DNA of 23,964 bases from Candidatus Omnitrophota bacterium (GTDB lineage Bacteria; Omnitrophota; Gorgyraeia; Zapsychrales; Zapsychraceae), in the NCBI GenBank assembly GCA_018399915.1, contig JAGYNW010000005.1, positions 1 to 23,964 on the forward strand, read 5' to 3'. The notes below the pieces were generated by a model. The model saw nothing but the letters and a program-made list of their open reading frames with translations. It was not told the origin of the DNA and searched no databases. Positions 15,844 to 23,780 of the stretch are shown here, piece by piece; position 1 is the first letter of the stretch, and each line of letters opens with the position of its first letter. The position numbers and the translations under genes were made by a program.

Positions 15844-16911
15844 ATGAAAGACAGAGAAAAACTGGAAGCCCTGGAAGAGCGATATAAAGAGTTAGAGCTT
15901 TTGCTTGCAGATCCGGAAGTGATAGCCGAACAATCCCGTTATCAAAAGCTTGCAAAAGAATATGCAAGCATTGGGGATATCGTGATGACCTTCCGGGAGT
16001 ATAAAGATGCTGACAGGCAAATTCAGGAATTGGAGAAAATGCTCCAAGAGGAGCAGGAATCAGATTTTCTAGCGCTGGCAAAGAAAGAGGTCAAGGATTT
16101 GCTTGCACAAAGAAAAGACTTTTCTGAAAAATTGCATGACTTGATTAATCCCAAAAAACAACATAGGAACAGGGATCTTATATTTGAAATAAGAGCAGGG
16201 ACAGGAGGTCAAGAGGCCAGCCTCTTTGCCGCTGATCTTTACCGGATGTATTCCCGTTATGCTGAAGCCAGGGGATGGAAAGTGGACCCCATCAGTTCTC
16301 ATGAGTCAGAAACAGGTGGTGTTAAAGAAGTCGTTTTTTCTATTAGCGGTGATGGCGCTGAGAAATGCCTAAAATGGGAGAGTGGTATTCATCGTGTTCA
16401 ACGTGTGCCGGCTACGGAAACATCTGGAAGGATTCATACCTCTGCCGCGACTGTTGCTGTCTTGTTTGAACCCGAGGAAGTTGATTTAGAGATCGACCCC
16501 AAGGATCTGAAGATTGATGTTTTCCGGTCCTCGGGCCCGGGAGGCCAGAGTGTCAATACAACGGATTCTGCAATACGTATCACCCATTTACCGACGGGGC
16601 TTGTTGTTATTTGTCAAGATGAACGATCACAGCTAAAAAATAAATACAAGGCTATGCGTGTTTTGAGGGCAAGATTATTGGATAAAATGCAACAGGACAA
16701 TTTAGAGAAGACATCCGAAGACAGGAAATTGAAAGTCGGGTCAGGAGACCGGAGCGAAAAGATCCGCACTTATAATTTCCCGGATAGGCGTGTTACCGAT
16801 CATCGCATAGGGTTTACCTCCTATAAACTTCCCAATATATTAGAGGGAGACCTTGATGAATTAGTGGAAGCCTTAATTAAAGCGGATGAAGAAGAATCCA
16901 TTGAGGCTTAG
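15844..16911 (+). CDS. prfA: Peptide chain release factor 1
   Basis: RF1 reads UAA and UAG and triggers peptide release. The 355-residue protein has the codon-reading tripeptide Pro-Ala-Thr at 189-191 (RVPATETSGRIHTSA), which marks RF1 rather than RF2, and the catalytic GGQ at 233-235 within SSGPGGQSVNTTDSA. The N-terminal coiled helices and the KVGSGDRSEKIRTYNFP block are normal. It starts three bases after rpmE. The next gene encodes the methylase that modifies the Gln of GGQ. Confidence 0.98.
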   Translation: MKDREKLEALEERYKELELLLADPEVIAEQSRYQKLAKEYASIGDIVMTFREYKDADRQIQELEKMLQEEQESDFLALAKKEVKDLLAQRKDFSEKLHDLINPKKQHRNRDLIFEIRAGTGGQEASLFAADLYRMYSRYAEARGWKVDPISSHESETGGVKEVVFSISGDGAEKCLKWESGIHRVQRVPATETSGRIHTSAATVAVLFEPEEVDLEIDPKDLKIDVFRSSGPGGQSVNTTDSAIRITHLPTGLVVICQDERSQLKNKYKAMRVLRARLLDKMQQDNLEKTSEDRKLKVGSGDRSEKIRTYNFPDRRVTDHRIGFTSYKLPNILEGDLDELVEALIKADEEESIEA

Positions 16912-16921
16912 CCGGAAGATT

Positions 16922-17719
16922 ATGAATGAAAAAGAATATATGCTTACGACCATTTTAAAGTGTGACAGGGTTGATCTGTATACCCGGGAAGTTGATCTCA
17001 ATGAATCCCAGCAGAGATTATTTCGGGATATGGTGAGAAGAAGGCGGGCAGGGGAACCGCTTCAATATATTTTGGGCTCTTGGGATTTTTATGGTTGTAA
17101 ATTGTTTGTGGACGAAAGGGTGCTGGTCCCTCGACCTGAGACAGAGATTTTAGTCGATGAGGTGATCAAACGATGGAAGCATGCCTCCGTGGAAAGAGTA
17201 AACATTTTGGATCTGGGAACAGGTTCGGGCAATATCGCGATCGCGTTAGCGAAGAATATTAGGAATGCGTATGTGACAGCGGTTGATATCTCAAAAGACG
17301 CGCTTGCATTGGCACGGGATAATGCCAGGTTCAATATGATAGCAAGTCGTATTCAGTTTGTCTGCTGTGATATGTTTTCATTCTTAGAGGACCATGTTTC
17401 TCAAAATACAAAATATGATATTGTTGTTTCTAATCCGCCTTATGTACCATCCGTTTTGCTAAACAGTCTCCCAGCTGATGTGCGTCGAGAACCCCTATTA
17501 GCTTTAGATGGCGGAAATGACGGGCTTGCTTTTTATCGAAGGCTTATTAAAGATTGCCGTAATCTTTTAAATATCCCGGGATCTGTCTACTTTGAAATGG
17601 GAGATGGACAGCAGGAAAAGATGGAAGCTTTTTTTAATAACTATGGCGAATATAAAAGCCTAAAATTTATAAATGATTTTACGGATACCCCGCGGGTTGT
17701 CCATGGACAAATGGATTGA
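16922..17719 (+). CDS. prmC: Release factor glutamine methyltransferase PrmC
   Basis: PrmC methylates the glutamine of the release factor GGQ loop using SAM. From the ATG at 16922 it is 265 residues. The family's GEPLQYILGSWDFYG linker and VLVPRPETEILVDEV segment lead into the SAM-binding motif ILDLGTGSGNIAIAL and the catalytic NPPY at 171-174. An upstream in-frame ATG at 16886 would overlap prfA. I chose 16922 because GGAAGA lies just upstream and outside prfA. The N-terminal helical domain is about 20-25 residues shorter than usual, but the methyltransferase domain is complete. Confidence 0.95.
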   Translation: MNEKEYMLTTILKCDRVDLYTREVDLNESQQRLFRDMVRRRRAGEPLQYILGSWDFYGCKLFVDERVLVPRPETEILVDEVIKRWKHASVERVNILDLGTGSGNIAIALAKNIRNAYVTAVDISKDALALARDNARFNMIASRIQFVCCDMFSFLEDHVSQNTKYDIVVSNPPYVPSVLLNSLPADVRREPLLALDGGNDGLAFYRRLIKDCRNLLNIPGSVYFEMGDGQQEKMEAFFNNYGEYKSLKFINDFTDTPRVVHGQMD

Positions 17720-17725
17720 TGTATT

Positions 17726-18988
17726 ATGGATAAATTGATCATTGAAGGAAAGAGTACATTGAAAGGACAGGTCAAGATCAGCGGGTCTAAGAATTCTGCT
17801 TTGCCTATTTTGGCTGCGACATTATTAACGGAAGAGACGTGTATTTTAGCTAATGTGCCTCGGTTGCGCGATACCGATACTATGTGCAAACTTTTGATTT
17901 CCTTGGGCAAGGATGTTGAGAGAGTCAAAGATAAAGTCGTAATTCGTCAGAATAAAAAATTGAATTATATCGCGGATTATGATTTGGTATCGACTATGCG
18001 TGGTTCTTTTTGTGTTCTGGGACCTCTTTTGGCAAAATTAAATAAAGTTAAGGTCTCGATGCCGGGAGGATGTGTTATTGGTATCAGGCCGGTGGATTTG
18101 CACTTAAAGGGTATCAAGGCGCTAGGAGCCAAGGTTGCCATAGAGAATGGTTATGTGATCGCAAAATGCAAAAGGCTTAAAGGCACCTCTTTGTATCTGG
18201 GCGGGGTTTTTGGTTCTTCGGTTCTGGCCACAGCCAATATTATGATGGCAGCGACACTGGCTGAAGGCGAGACCATAATTGAATCTGCCGCATGTGAGCC
18301 TGAGATCAAAGATCTTGCGGGATTTCTTAAAAGTATGGGTGCCAAGATAAAAGGAGCTGGCAGTCCCCAAATAATTATAAAAGGCGTTTCTAGTTTAAAG
18401 GGAAGTAAATATAAGATCATTCCGGATCGTATTGAAGCAGGGACTTTTATGCTGATGGCGGCAGCAACGAAAAGCTCTATTGCTATTAATGGTGCTTGCT
18501 TGGAACATTTAATGGCGCTTGTCGACAAACTAAATGAGGCTGGCGTTTCAATTGTCAAAGAAGGGCGAAGTTTAAGGGTCAAGCCCGCCAGGCATATTAA
18601 AGCCGTGAGTATAACAACGCATCCTTATCCTGGATTCCCTACAGATTTACAGGCCCAATTTTTATCTTTCATGTCTCTGGCCAAAGGGATCAGTATTATC
18701 ACGGATAAGGTCTACCCTGACCGGTTTATTCATATCGCGGAATTGAATCGGATGGGAGCCAATATAAGACGTGAAGGCATTAATGCCATTTCTGAAGGCG
18801 GCAGGGTCTTGTTTGGAGCTCCGGTTATGGCTTCGGATTTACGGGCTTCAGCCGCCTTAGTCATTGCTGGTTTGGCTGCTGAAGGCAAAACAGAGATCCA
18901 TAGGATTTATCACCTGGAACGTGGGTATGAAGATTTGGATAGGAAATTAGCATTATTGGGGGCTAAAGTTTGCAGAGCAAAGGAGTAA
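17726..18988 (+). CDS. murA: UDP-N-acetylglucosamine 1-carboxyvinyltransferase MurA
   Basis: MurA makes the first committed peptidoglycan precursor by adding enolpyruvate from PEP to UDP-GlcNAc. The 420-residue length is typical. Lys22-Asn23 in GSKNSALPIL and the catalytic Cys116 in GGCVIGIRPVDLH are both present; a Cys rather than Asp at that position implies fosfomycin sensitivity in principle. The PGFPTDLQAQ segment carries the conserved catalytic Asp. The late loop reads TDKVYPDRFIH rather than the E. coli TETVFENRFMH form, a common variant. It starts six bases after prmC and shares cell-wall context only with the SpoIID-like gene at the other end. Confidence 0.97.
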   Translation: MDKLIIEGKSTLKGQVKISGSKNSALPILAATLLTEETCILANVPRLRDTDTMCKLLISLGKDVERVKDKVVIRQNKKLNYIADYDLVSTMRGSFCVLGPLLAKLNKVKVSMPGGCVIGIRPVDLHLKGIKALGAKVAIENGYVIAKCKRLKGTSLYLGGVFGSSVLATANIMMAATLAEGETIIESAACEPEIKDLAGFLKSMGAKIKGAGSPQIIIKGVSSLKGSKYKIIPDRIEAGTFMLMAAATKSSIAINGACLEHLMALVDKLNEAGVSIVKEGRSLRVKPARHIKAVSITTHPYPGFPTDLQAQFLSFMSLAKGISIITDKVYPDRFIHIAELNRMGANIRREGINAISEGGRVLFGAPVMASDLRASAALVIAGLAAEGKTEIHRIYHLERGYEDLDRKLALLGAKVCRAKE

Positions 18989-19024
18989 AAGCAATTTTAT
19001 TAAGAAAGGATAAGGTTTTTTAAG

Positions 19025-19594
19025 ATGATTTTGATGATCGATAATTACGATTCTTTTACATATAATTTAGTGCAATATTGCGGTGAATTAGGCGCGGACT
19101 TAACGGTTGTCCGTAATGATAAATTAAGCTTGACTGATATTGCCAAGCTGAACCCTCAAAAAATCATTATATCTCCTGGTCCCGGAGGCCCTAAGGATGC
19201 GGGCCTGTCAGTTGATATTATAAAAGATTTTGCAGGTAAAATCCCTATTCTCGGTGTTTGCTTGGGCCATCAGTGCTTGGGATATGCTTATGGCGCCAAG
19301 ATTATCCGGGCAAAAAATATTATGCATGGAAAAACATCCCTTATCCATCATAATAAAACAGGGATATTTAAAGGATTATCGAATCCTTTTGAAGCGACAC
19401 GGTACCACTCTTTATTAGTTGAAAAAAAGTCGTTGCCAGATTGTTTTGATATTTTGGCCCAAACGGATCAAGACGAGATAATGGGTATGCGTCATAAGGA
19501 ATATTCCTTGTGGGGCGTACAGTTTCATCCAGAGTCTATTTTGACTAAAGAGGGAATGCGACTTTTGCAGAATTTTATTGTTATGAAGAAATAA
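19025..19594 (+). CDS. trpG: Anthranilate synthase / PABA synthase glutamine amidotransferase
   Basis: This 189-residue class I glutamine amidotransferase supplies ammonia to anthranilate synthase (TrpE) or aminodeoxychorismate synthase (PabB). The triad is visible: Cys79 in GVCLGHQCLG, and His168 and Glu170 in VQFHPESIL. The oxyanion region SPGPGGP is at 50-56, and MILMIDNYDSFTYNL is the standard start. It heads the trpG-D-C-F set, which favours TrpG. No trpE or pabB is present here, so it may serve both pathways. A purine-rich stretch (AAGAAAGGATAAGG) precedes the start. Confidence 0.93.
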   Translation: MILMIDNYDSFTYNLVQYCGELGADLTVVRNDKLSLTDIAKLNPQKIIISPGPGGPKDAGLSVDIIKDFAGKIPILGVCLGHQCLGYAYGAKIIRAKNIMHGKTSLIHHNKTGIFKGLSNPFEATRYHSLLVEKKSLPDCFDILAQTDQDEIMGMRHKEYSLWGVQFHPESILTKEGMRLLQNFIVMKK

Positions 19595-19649
19595 ATGGTG
19601 GCTTTTTTGAGAAATGTTAATTTAAAAATTTAATCAAGGGATTGCAAAA

Positions 19650-20687
19650 ATGAAAGAATTTATTCAAAAAGTTCGTCTTCAAGAAAATTTATCCATAGAA
19701 GAAATCAAATCGATTATGCACGAGATTATGTCGGGTGTTGCATCGAAAGAAGATGTATCCGATTTCTTGCTTGCTTTAAGGGATAAAGGTCCTACGGTAG
19801 ATGAAATAACCGGAGCCGCGCAGATAATGCATGAGTTTGTGGTCAGGATTAAGACAGAACATAAGAATATCTTAGATACATGTGGGACCGGGGGCGATAA
19901 AAAAAACACCTTTAATATATCGACCTTAACCGCTTTAGTGGCCGCTGGGGCAGGGGTCATCGTTGCCAAACACGGCAATCGGTCTGTCTCAAGCCGTTGT
20001 GGCAGCGCAGATGTTTTAGAGGCCTTGGGGATCCATTTGGATATGGAGGCAAGGTACATCGGTGAGTGTTTGAATAGTGTGGGTATCGCCTTTTTATATG
20101 CGCAAAAATTGCATCCTGCGATGAAAAATGTAGCTCCTGTCCGCAAAGAGTTGGGCAAGGAAACCATATTTAACATATTGGGACCCTTAACCAATCCGGC
20201 TAATGCCACGCATCAGATGATGGGGGTTTATAACCGGGATCTGGTCGTTCCTTTAGCCCATGTATTGAAGAATTTGGGTTTGAAGAAATCCATTGTCATG
20301 CACGGAAGTGATGGATTGGATGAGATAACCACAACAGGAAAAACCTTTTTGTGTGAGTTTGATGGGCAAGAGATAGAAACCTATGATATTGATCCGGAAG
20401 AATTGGGCTTTAAATTGGCCAAACCACAGGATCTCGAAGCGCATACGCTGGAAGAAAATGTGAAAATTTTTAAAAATGTTTTGGGAGGAGAGCGGGGGCC
20501 TAAACGCGATATTGTCTTGCTAAATGCAGCCTATGCTTTGTATATAAGCGAAAGGGCTGGTAGCATACAGGAGGGGATCATTCTTGCAGAGGATTCGATT
20601 GATACAGGGAAAGCCGCGCAAAAATTGGAGGAATTGGTCGCCTTTACTAACCGTATTGATCTAGTCAATAAGGGGAAGATTGAATAA
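19650..20687 (+). CDS. trpD: Anthranilate phosphoribosyltransferase
   Basis: TrpD joins anthranilate to PRPP in the second tryptophan-specific step. The 345-residue protein has the PRPP-binding CGTGGDKKNTFNIST segment at 78-92 and the anthranilate/PRPP segment KHGNRSVSSRCGSADVLEA at 107-125. Also present are HPAMKNVAPVRKELG and a HGSDGLDE loop. This is the stand-alone form, not fused to TrpG. An AAGGGA stretch lies about ten bases before the ATG. The stop is two bases before trpC. Confidence 0.97.
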   Translation: MKEFIQKVRLQENLSIEEIKSIMHEIMSGVASKEDVSDFLLALRDKGPTVDEITGAAQIMHEFVVRIKTEHKNILDTCGTGGDKKNTFNISTLTALVAAGAGVIVAKHGNRSVSSRCGSADVLEALGIHLDMEARYIGECLNSVGIAFLYAQKLHPAMKNVAPVRKELGKETIFNILGPLTNPANATHQMMGVYNRDLVVPLAHVLKNLGLKKSIVMHGSDGLDEITTTGKTFLCEFDGQEIETYDIDPEELGFKLAKPQDLEAHTLEENVKIFKNVLGGERGPKRDIVLLNAAYALYISERAGSIQEGIILAEDSIDTGKAAQKLEELVAFTNRIDLVNKGKIE

Positions 20688-20689
20688 AA

Positions 20690-21484
20690 ATGAATCATTA
20701 TTTAAATCAAATTGTTGCTTACAAAAAGAAATTAGTCAAAGAAAAAGTTATTTTTTACTCTTCTTTAAAAGAACGTTTTGAAAAAAATTCTTATACAAAT
20801 TATGGATTGTTTAAAAAATCGATAGCGGTGCCAGGAAAGCTTCAATTAATCGCTGAAATCAAAAAGGCTTCACCTTCCAAAGGTCTTATCCGAGAAGATT
20901 TCGATATCATTAATATCGCAGGTATTTATGCTAGGCATGATGTGGCGGCTATTTCTGTGCTTACAGAGGATAAATATTTTTTGGGGCAACCGGCTTATGT
21001 AAAAAAAGTCGCGGACCATTTTCATGTACCCGTGCTGGCAAAAGATTTTTTTCTTCATGAAGGACAGATCTATGAGGCCCGTCTTAACGGCGCGAGTGCT
21101 GTCTTGCTGATTGCCGCCATCTTGGACATTGCCACGTTAAAGAAGTTCATTTCCCTGGGTAAGAGATTGGATGTGGATTGTCTTGTCGAAGTTCATTCGG
21201 AAGAAGAGCTTAAAACAGCGCTGGATTGCGGAGCGGAAATTATCGGCATTAACAATCGGAACTTGAACACCTTTGAAGTGGATATCGGCTTGACGGATAA
21301 GCTTTTGCCTTTGATCCCCGCCAAAAATGTTATCGTTTCTGAGAGCGGCATTAATACCAATAGTCAGATCAAACATTTGAAGGCTTTAGGGGTTAATGCG
21401 GTGTTGATTGGAGAAGCCTTTATGCGTGAAGAAGATATTAGTAAAAAGATACAAACAATGATGGTCCGCGTTAATGAAGAATGA
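20690..21484 (+). CDS. trpC: Indole-3-glycerol phosphate synthase
   Basis: TrpC closes the indole ring from carboxyphenylamino-deoxyribulose phosphate. The 264-residue TIM barrel keeps its catalytic residues: Glu56 and Lys58 in AEIKKASPSKG, Lys118 in VLAKDFF and Glu167 in LVEVHSEEEL. The phosphate-binding loops GINNRNLNTF, VSESGI and VLIGEAFM are present. It is the monofunctional form, with trpF as a separate gene. An ORF for TrpF reads into its end through an ATGA overlap, although a later start fits TrpF better. Confidence 0.97.
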   Translation: MNHYLNQIVAYKKKLVKEKVIFYSSLKERFEKNSYTNYGLFKKSIAVPGKLQLIAEIKKASPSKGLIREDFDIINIAGIYARHDVAAISVLTEDKYFLGQPAYVKKVADHFHVPVLAKDFFLHEGQIYEARLNGASAVLLIAAILDIATLKKFISLGKRLDVDCLVEVHSEEELKTALDCGAEIIGINNRNLNTFEVDIGLTDKLLPLIPAKNVIVSESGINTNSQIKHLKALGVNAVLIGEAFMREEDISKKIQTMMVRVNEE

Positions 21485-21510
21485 AGTGGATCACGAAACT
21501 AAGGGGAAAT

Positions 21511-22119
21511 ATGAGAGTAAAAATATGTGGCATAACGAATAATGAGGACGCGCAGAAAGCGGTTTATTATGGAGCTTGGTCGGTAGGATTTGTTTTTTAT
21601 AAAAAAAGTCCTCGCTATGTGTCCCCAAGCAAGGCAAGAAAAATCATTGAAGCCTTGCCGCCTTTTATAACTCCTGTGGGTGTGTTTGTTGATCAAAGCG
21701 AAAAAGCGGTTAAGGATGTTTGTCATTTTACCAGGATTAAGACGGTTCAGTTTCATGGTGAAGAACGGCCATTATATTGTAAACGATTTAGCGCGTTTAA
21801 GATTATCAAGGCTTTTCGTGTCAGCACTTTTATTGATATTAAGAATGTTTCTAAATATAAGGTGGATGCCTATCTTTTTGACGCCTACAGCGAAATAGAT
21901 AAGGGAGGAACAGGACAAGCATTTGATTGGGATATTTTAAATCATTATAAGTTTGAACGACCTGTCATCCTGTCCGGAGGATTGAAGTCGGAAAATGTCA
22001 ACCAGGCTTTAAGTATATTTAGTCCGTATGCAGTAGACCTCTGTAGCGGCCTTGAGAAATCGCCAGGTATAAAAAGTCCGAAATTGATCCGGGATTTCTT
22101 TCATTCGCTCAAAGGATGA
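21511..22119 (+). CDS. trpF: Phosphoribosylanthranilate isomerase
   Basis: TrpF carries out the Amadori rearrangement between TrpD and TrpC. The start at 21511 gives the canonical MRVKICGITN, with catalytic Cys6, and is preceded by AAGGGGA at 21501-21507. An in-frame ATG at 21481 overlapping the trpC stop would add ten non-family residues. The 202-residue protein has the general acid Asp124 in LFDAYSEIDKGGTGQAFDW and the phosphate loop ILSGGL, ending with CSGLEKSPGIK. It is the last gene of the run. trpB and trpA, which usually follow, are replaced by a convergent gene five bases away. Confidence 0.95.
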   Translation: MRVKICGITNNEDAQKAVYYGAWSVGFVFYKKSPRYVSPSKARKIIEALPPFITPVGVFVDQSEKAVKDVCHFTRIKTVQFHGEERPLYCKRFSAFKIIKAFRVSTFIDIKNVSKYKVDAYLFDAYSEIDKGGTGQAFDWDILNHYKFERPVILSGGLKSENVNQALSIFSPYAVDLCSGLEKSPGIKSPKLIRDFFHSLKG

Positions 22120-22124
22120 GATCT

Positions 22125-23324
22125 TTAGGATTTAGCTAAAGCGTTTAAAAGGCAGACCAATATGTCCGGAGAGGAGACAAAAAAGGCGTTAGGGTCGGAC
22201 GCATTTACCTTATCCCGCAGTTCATCATTCATCGTAACAAAAATGGTCGCGCTATCTTTCCTGAGCGCTTGCGCTTTAGTGACCATCGGAATATCCGAGT
22301 TTGTATCGCCGCAGATCAAGCAGGGACCTTCGGCAACATTTAAAGGAATGTCTCTGTTGAGGAATTGAATTCCATCACCTTTATCAAAATCTTTTAATCC
22401 TTCTGAGTCACCTTTTCCAATAGTCAGGATCACTTCGATATCCAAACCGGTGTCTTCAATGCGGAAGTTTTGATTTTCCGGATCAAGCGAGTGTACGATC
22501 TTTTGGATCTGATATAAGAATAAGAGAGATTCTTCTTCGGGGATCGTTGCACAGATATCTTGTCTCGCAATGGTCGTTTGTCCGAATTTATATTGTAACC
22601 CTGAGCCAATCAAAGCATACTTTTCATTCGCCGGTTCTTCCAATAGCGCTTGAATTTCTTGATTAAAAAAATCCAGAAGTTTTTGTTTGTTTTTTTCAAT
22701 CGGGAATGTGCGCTTATCTCCGTTTGGATGAATATATTCGCGGCCTTTAGATCCGGCGAAGATCATGGTATTTTCAGGTGATACGCTTATATCCACAAGC
22801 CCGATATTCATTAATGGTGCGGATGTGAGAATTACGGTATTTTTTGTTTTGGATAAGGCAAAGCGGCTTAAGAAAATTGCATTATAAGCGGATTGCACGG
22901 AAGAGGCATATCGTGCGCAATAATTATTGACGGTGCCATCCCGATCAGAAATGAAATTGTTGAACCTCTCTTTTTTGAAAAGAGAAAGCCCCCGGTTTAA
23001 CTGTGAATCAAAGTCTGGGTGTAGTTCCGTTAAATAGTTATAAAATTCCTCTTCTGTATGTTCCAGGAAAAAAATATCTTTTTTAAGCTCTTGGATTTCA
23101 TAATTGAGATCAAGTTCAATAGGTTTTTCTTGAGACAGGGTTACAATGTGCTTATTTCCTTTTTGCGGCAAGTCTTGAAGTTCGTTTAAGGTTTTGTTGA
23201 GATCTTCGATTAAAACCGAGGGGATAGGTTCGTTTTGAAGATATCGTGATACGATTTGTTTTCGCGTATGGATGGTGGCGTTCATTGTTTCGTAGAAATT
23301 CTTTAATGTTTGAATTCTTTGCAT
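22125..23324 (-). CDS. HAD-superfamily sugar-phosphatase-like protein with helical N-terminus
   Basis: The 399-residue protein (from the ATG at 23324) has the full haloacid dehalogenase motif set. Motif I is ISDRDGT (Asp127 nucleophile, Asp129), motif II is the Thr-Ser in ILTSAP (167-168), a Lys lies in the DKGDG segment near 315, and motif IV is ICGDTNSD (Asp340, Asp344). The DxDGT form and the late KGDG segment resemble trehalose-phosphatase and related cofactor-type HAD enzymes, so a sugar phosphate is the likely substrate; that is inference. Residues 1-115 are mainly helical and match no domain I recognise. The upstream ATG at 23342 was rejected because the Shine-Dalgarno lies between the two ATGs. 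It is transcribed towards trpF from its own promoter. Confidence 0.8.
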   Translation of the reverse strand: MQRIQTLKNFYETMNATIHTRKQIVSRYLQNEPIPSVLIEDLNKTLNELQDLPQKGNKHIVTLSQEKPIELDLNYEIQELKKDIFFLEHTEEEFYNYLTELHPDFDSQLNRGLSLFKKERFNNFISDRDGTVNNYCARYASSVQSAYNAIFLSRFALSKTKNTVILTSAPLMNIGLVDISVSPENTMIFAGSKGREYIHPNGDKRTFPIEKNKQKLLDFFNQEIQALLEEPANEKYALIGSGLQYKFGQTTIARQDICATIPEEESLLFLYQIQKIVHSLDPENQNFRIEDTGLDIEVILTIGKGDSEGLKDFDKGDGIQFLNRDIPLNVAEGPCLICGDTNSDIPMVTKAQALRKDSATIFVTMNDELRDKVNASDPNAFFVSSPDILVCLLNALAKS

Positions 23325-23330
23325 GGAAGT

Positions 23331-23337
23331 TCTCCTT
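23331..23337 (-). promoter_or_regulatory. Ribosome-binding site deciding the HAD gene start
   Basis: On the minus strand AAGGAGA sits six bases before the ATG at 23324. The site lies between the two candidate ATGs and so cannot serve the upstream one at 23342. Confidence 0.75.
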
Positions 23338-23377
23338 ATCATGGTGCATTTTCTAGTAAGGTTTAAGCATTGTCTTT

Positions 23378-23405
23378 ATTATATTTTGTTTGAATGCTAT
23401 GTAAA
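23378..23405 (-). promoter_or_regulatory. Candidate promoter of the HAD phosphatase gene
   Basis: On the minus strand TTTACA (23405-23400) and a perfect TATAAT (23383-23378) are 16 bases apart. The predicted start is near 23371, giving a leader of about 45 bases. This is one of the best promoter matches in the window. Confidence 0.6.
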
Positions 23406-23484
23406 CTATTTATTTATCTTATTTATCGATTAGAAAGATATTTTAAGAGAGTTGTAAATATCTCCAATGAAAGAACTTGAAGGT

Positions 23485-23513
23485 TTGTTATCGAGAGGAT
23501 AATGTGTTATATT
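23485..23513 (+). promoter_or_regulatory. Candidate promoter of the riboswitch transcript
   Basis: TTGTTA (23485-23490) and TATATT (23508-23513) are exactly 17 bases apart. The predicted start, about seven bases downstream, falls at 23520, the first base of the long closing helix of the RNA. That coincidence supports both calls. Confidence 0.6.
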
Positions 23514-23519
23514 TAAATT

Positions 23520-23706
23520 AAGCCGATAAAGGTAAAATCGGGGAAACCCGATGACACAAAACTACAGGCCTAAATTGTCAAAAACAGGGAAGGCCCGAAG
23601 ATGCGGATTGGGCGAATTGTTCCGGTTAGGACGGTATGTTAGTAGGCAAGATGGCGGCTGAGTTGCCGAAGAGCAGTGAGGGGAGAAATCCTCCCTTTAT
23701 CGGCTT
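23520..23706 (+). ncRNA. GEMM / cyclic-di-GMP-I-like riboswitch with long P3 insertion
   Basis: Bases 23520-23532 (AAGCCGATAAAGG) are perfectly complementary to 23694-23706, giving a 13-bp closing helix (P1). Inside it, 23537-23552 form a 6-bp hairpin with a GAAA tetraloop (P2). This is followed by GACACAAAACTACAGGCCTAAA, close to the GEMM consensus around GACGCAAAGCYACAGGGCCTAA and carrying a CCTAA tetraloop-receptor strand at 23569-23573. The 3' part, GATGGCGGCTGAGTTGCCGAAG (23650-23671), matches the other conserved GEMM strand. The family (class I) binds cyclic di-GMP or, in variants, cyclic GMP-AMP. About 75 bases (23575-23649) are inserted in the P3 arm and can themselves pair (GGAA...TTCC around GCCC...GGGC). 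Identification is by eye, without a covariance model. Confidence 0.65.
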
Positions 23707-23745
23707 CCTAAGAAAAAAATGATAAGTTCCCAATAAATGCAAATA

Positions 23746-23780
23746 ACCCTTGGTTGTATTTTCAGCCAAGGGTATTTTTA
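23746..23780 (+). terminator. Intrinsic terminator after the riboswitch
   Basis: ACCCTTGGTTG (23746-23756) pairs with CAGCCAAGGGT (23763-23773) over 11 positions, one of them a G-U pair, around a six-base loop. It is followed by a T-rich tail (ATTTTTATTATT). It lies 39 bases after the riboswitch closing helix and is the likely expression platform, or else the end of a stand-alone RNA. Confidence 0.8.

Noticed and set aside
19679..20209. 176-codon minus-strand frame inside trpD
   Set aside because: Antisense to conserved TrpD coding sequence, with no ribosome-binding site or family resemblance.
22123..22141. CTTTAG/CTAAAG inverted repeat between the convergent trpF and HAD genes
   Set aside because: Six AT-rich pairs with no T run on either strand; it lies across the end of the HAD gene and is probably chance.
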